Shown here: one piece after another, positions 62,009 to 64,000 of the stretch
Layout of the letters: each line of letters begins with the position of its first letter
Numbering within the stretch: position 1 is the first letter of the stretch
From: Parvibaculum sp046297875
Lineage (GTDB): Bacteria; Pseudomonadota; Alphaproteobacteria; Parvibaculales; Parvibaculaceae
DNA length: 64,000 nucleotides
Direction: 5' to 3'
Assembly: GCF_046297875.1 (NCBI RefSeq)
Contig: NZ_JBKBHD010000001.1
Location: forward strand, 2,852,001 to 2,916,000
Notes under the pieces: model-generated
Seen by the model: the letters and a program-made list of their open reading frames with translations, nothing else
What the model was told of the DNA's origin: nothing
The model's database searches: none
Program-made: the position numbers and the translations under genes

Positions 62009-62262
62009 TGACCAAGCTGAAGTTCGGCCCGATCATCGACGACAAGCCGGTCAAGGTGACGATTGAACTCCCTGCGCCGCTGCATCGGGACCTCGTCGCC
62101 TACGCCGCAGCACTCGGCCGCGAACAAGGCCAGACCATCGGCGACCCGACGAAGCTGATTGTGCCCATGCTCGAGCGCTTCATTGCAACCGATCGGGGGT
62201 TCGCCCGCGCGCGCCGCGATGGCAGTCAACGTGCGGCACGCGCCGATGCTCAGGACGGATAA
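62008..62262 (+). CDS. DUF2274 protein
   Basis: 84 residues; MTKLKFGPIIDDKPVKVTIELPAPLHRDL at the start. The strand-helix-helix pattern fits a small RHH-like DNA-binding fold. It always closes trb operons of this type. One-base overlap with the trbI stop. Its 3' end overlaps the convergent LysR gene by 83 bases. Confidence 0.87.
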   Translation: MTKLKFGPIIDDKPVKVTIELPAPLHRDLVAYAAALGREQGQTIGDPTKLIVPMLERFIATDRGFARARRDGSQRAARADAQDG

Positions 62263-63178
62263 GACGCTGACTAGCGAACCATGCCTGGTCTCTCTCTGAC
62301 AGGGATTTCGCCAGCGCCAGCAAGCGCTCGAGATCCTTCTGCAGGAAGCCACTCGAATGAACCGCGCCATAGCGGAGCATGGCGTCCTCGATCAGGCGGA
62401 AGGTGATGCCGGAATGGCCGCATCGGACATGAGCGCTGCCCGCCAGCGTGACGCCACCGCCTTGAGCAACGATCTGCATCAGCGATTCCCGCGTCACGGA
62501 TAACTGCTCGATACGCAGAGCGTCACTCGGGGCGCCGAGATGACGCCGAAGGTAATCTCTTGCGAAATGGCCCGTCGGCAAGTCAGTCACCACGAAGTGC
62601 CGATGCCCCAAGTCACGCCATCGAACCGTCTTCTGATCCGCTAGCGGGTCTCCCTCCGGCATCGCCAGATAGACATGTTCGTTCCACAGATCCGTCACTT
62701 CATAGCCCCTTCCGGGCGATGCTTCGACGACGACACCGACATCAAGTTGCCCGCGCCGCACGGCCGCCACGAGCTCAGGCGAACTTGCCTCGCTGAACCG
62801 CAGCCGGGTGCCCGGCCGCGCGCGACGGAAAGTACCGAAGAGCTCCGACAAGAAGCCCATGGTCAGTGGCCCGAAGACGCCGACCCTGAGGTGTCGCCCA
62901 TTGGCCGCGGTCGTCCTTGCTCTTTCGAGCGCCGAATTGATCTGGTGGGCGCCGGGGCTGGCGTGGTGCAGGAACTGCTTGCCTATCTCCGTAAGGTCGA
63001 CGCCGGCGCTGTGACGGCGAAACAGTTGGGCGCCGATCTCATCCTCGACATCCCGGATGCGCCGACTGATCGCCGACTGCTCGACGCCCAGGTCCTGTGC
63101 CGCGCGCCGGAAACTCCCGCTCTGTGCGGCGGCGATGATGTAACGCACATGGCGCAGCTCGATCTTCGATCTCGGCAC
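62180..63178 (-). CDS. LysR-family transcriptional regulator
   Basis: 332 residues. Winged HTH: RHVRYIIAAAQSGSFRRAAQDLGVEQSAISRRIRDVE. Effector domain from about residue 95 (HLRVGVFGPLTMGFLSELF; VVTDLPTGHFARDYLRRHLG). The tail is about 30 residues longer than usual and overlaps the DUF2274 gene. LysR genes at this end of related ICEs may control transfer or integration. Confidence 0.88.
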   Translation of the reverse strand: MPRSKIELRHVRYIIAAAQSGSFRRAAQDLGVEQSAISRRIRDVEDEIGAQLFRRHSAGVDLTEIGKQFLHHASPGAHQINSALERARTTAANGRHLRVGVFGPLTMGFLSELFGTFRRARPGTRLRFSEASSPELVAAVRRGQLDVGVVVEASPGRGYEVTDLWNEHVYLAMPEGDPLADQKTVRWRDLGHRHFVVTDLPTGHFARDYLRRHLGAPSDALRIEQLSVTRESLMQIVAQGGGVTLAGSAHVRCGHSGITFRLIEDAMLRYGAVHSSGFLQKDLERLLALAKSLSERDQAWFASQRLIRPEHRRVPHVDCHRGARGRTPDRLQ

Positions 63179-63590
63179 GATGGTTCCCCATGATGCAAAG
63201 GTCTTTGCAAACGTAGCCCCGTCAGCCCCCGAGAACTGTTCCGATCAAATTATGGGTCTTCTCCGTCTCCTCGCTACCGTCGCCCACGAAATCCTTAAGT
63301 GTCACACATTCGACTGTTGCTACGTCGCTTGTGGACTTCCGGATCGCATCTCGCCGGTGCAAGCAGTAAATGGTGCGTGATCTGAACAGCGCAATTGCGG
63401 CGCGGAACGCGTGCGGCGAGTCGTGCAGATTCTGTGGGCTGACGGATGTCCGGCCGCGCTGTCAGGACTGAAAATGACCCGCCGATTTCTACGCCAGAGC
63501 CCGAAATTGCCGCACGCCTCTCGGGAGGGACTTCCGGCATCGGCACCTATCGTTCTCAATCGCTAGCGACAGCCGCGAAGGAGATTGGGT
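63179..63590. other. Intergenic region between lysR and alpA
   Basis: 412 bases with no supported gene. It is lower in GC than its surroundings in 63180-63390. It should hold the divergent promoters of lysR and alpA. A short plus-strand frame from 63472 (MTRRFLRQSPKLPH) has no ribosome site and is not called. Confidence 0.5.
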
Positions 63591-63866
63591 ATGGTCCAAA
63601 ACGAGCCTTTGGAAATCAGGAAGACCATCCGGCGGCACCAGCTGCGCGAGATGGTGCCTCTGGCCGACAGCACGATTTACGAAATGGAGCAGCGCGGCGA
63701 ATTTCCACGCCGCTTCGCGCTGTCACCGCGCTGCATCGTCTGGGATCTCGCCGAGGTCCACGCCTGGTTGCTGGCGCGGCGCGCGAAGCCGATCCAGCGC
63801 GCACAGCATCCCGACGTCACCAAGCGCAAGTCCCGCCCAGTCAAAGGGCAGGATCGAGCGCGATAG
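63591..63866 (+). CDS. AlpA-family regulator
   Basis: 91 residues from ATG 63591, with AAGGAG 7 bases upstream. TIRRHQLREMVPLADSTIYEME is the AlpA winged HTH, followed by FPRRFALSPRCIVWDLAEVHAWL. AlpA-type proteins activate or assist excision by the neighbouring integrase. Its 3' end overlaps the integrase 3' end by 26 bases. Confidence 0.88.
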   Translation: MVQNEPLEIRKTIRRHQLREMVPLADSTIYEMEQRGEFPRRFALSPRCIVWDLAEVHAWLLARRAKPIQRAQHPDVTKRKSRPVKGQDRAR

Positions 63867-64000
63867 ACGGCATGACTGTCGGCAGCAGCGTGGGAACATA
63901 CTTCCGGCCCTCGACCCAAGCATCGACGGTGTCAGCCCATTCCTGCATCATGTGCCGCCGCTGAACCTCGTATTCGGCCTTGTTGTAGACGCCGCGTGAT
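63841..64000 (-). CDS. int: Tyrosine integrase, C-terminal end
   Basis: Only the last 52 residues are in the window; the gene continues past the right edge. VYNKAEYEVQRRHMMQEWAD matches the end of P4/SXT-type integrases, whose catalytic Tyr is the Tyr of the VYNKAEY block. It inserts the ICE at its target, usually a tRNA gene, and the attachment site is expected just outside the window on this side. Confidence 0.8.
   Translation of the reverse strand, partial: SRGVYNKAEYEVQRRHMMQEWADTVDAWVEGRKYVPTLLPTVMPSIALDPAL

Noticed and set aside
1..64000. CRISPR arrays, rRNA and tRNA genes
   Set aside because: No regularly spaced repeats of CRISPR type and no cloverleaf or rRNA-like segments were seen by eye on either strand.

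Overview
The window is high-GC DNA from an alphaproteobacterium. It covers most of an integrative conjugative element (ICE) of the P-type (Trb) family that is common in Sphingomonadales, Rhizobiales and relatives. The evidence is a complete trbB-C-D-E-J-K-L-F-G-I mating-pair-formation operon, a TraG coupling protein, a MOB-P-type relaxase, RepA/ParA-type maintenance genes and, at the right edge, an AlpA-like regulator facing the 3' end of a tyrosine integrase. The host genus cannot be fixed from the sequence.

Left 20 kb: a defence-rich cargo block. A leftward operon encodes a WYL regulator, a SNF2 helicase with a C-terminal DUF3883 domain, a 1419-residue protein with a sacsin/Hsp90-type ATPase domain, and a DUF1156 DNA methyltransferase that runs off the left edge. 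A rightward operon starts from the same intergenic region: a 47-residue basic protein, a PD-(D/E)XK nuclease resembling AddB, and a UvrD-type helicase resembling AddA whose C-terminal nuclease domain has been cut off by a frameshift. An intact IS5-family element (CTAG/TA target, matched inverted ends) follows, then a SIR2-HerA defence pair with a small KTSC-domain gene.

20-31.4 kb: ICE backbone for incoming-DNA protection and processing. It holds an ArdC-like antirestriction metalloprotein, a long ParB-like protein, two small conserved proteins, a 1444-residue methyltransferase/Strawberry-notch helicase, a toprim protein and a DUF2493 protein. Two of these genes, and more loosely a third, share a repeated 5' leader. 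At 31.5-33.6 kb lies a small metabolic or stress insert (GFA protein, RibD-type reductase, SRPBCC protein, ArsR regulator).

33.8-46.3 kb: regulatory and replication genes (DUF736, XRE, a frameshifted DUF6499/DUF2285 regulator, an HTH protein, RepA, ParA and a small partner), then the DNA-transfer genes (DUF2840, TraF peptidase, DUF736, transglycosylase, relaxase, TraG, CopG). Iteron-like repeats lie inside the 3' end of repA. A cluster of inverted repeats just before the relaxase is a candidate oriT.

46.3-52.6 kb: a second cargo block inserted between copG and trbB. It holds a cupin, a kinase, a second ArsR-SRPBCC module with a decayed third gene, a GNAT acetyltransferase truncated by an IS5 remnant, a TPR protein and a HipBA toxin-antitoxin pair with three operators spaced exactly 49 bp apart. 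52.7-62.3 kb is the trb operon ending in DUF2274, then a convergent LysR gene, alpA and the integrase.

The most interesting unit is the leftmost methyltransferase/ATPase/helicase/WYL operon with its divergent nuclease-helicase partner. It looks like a restriction-type defence system that I cannot match to a named one.
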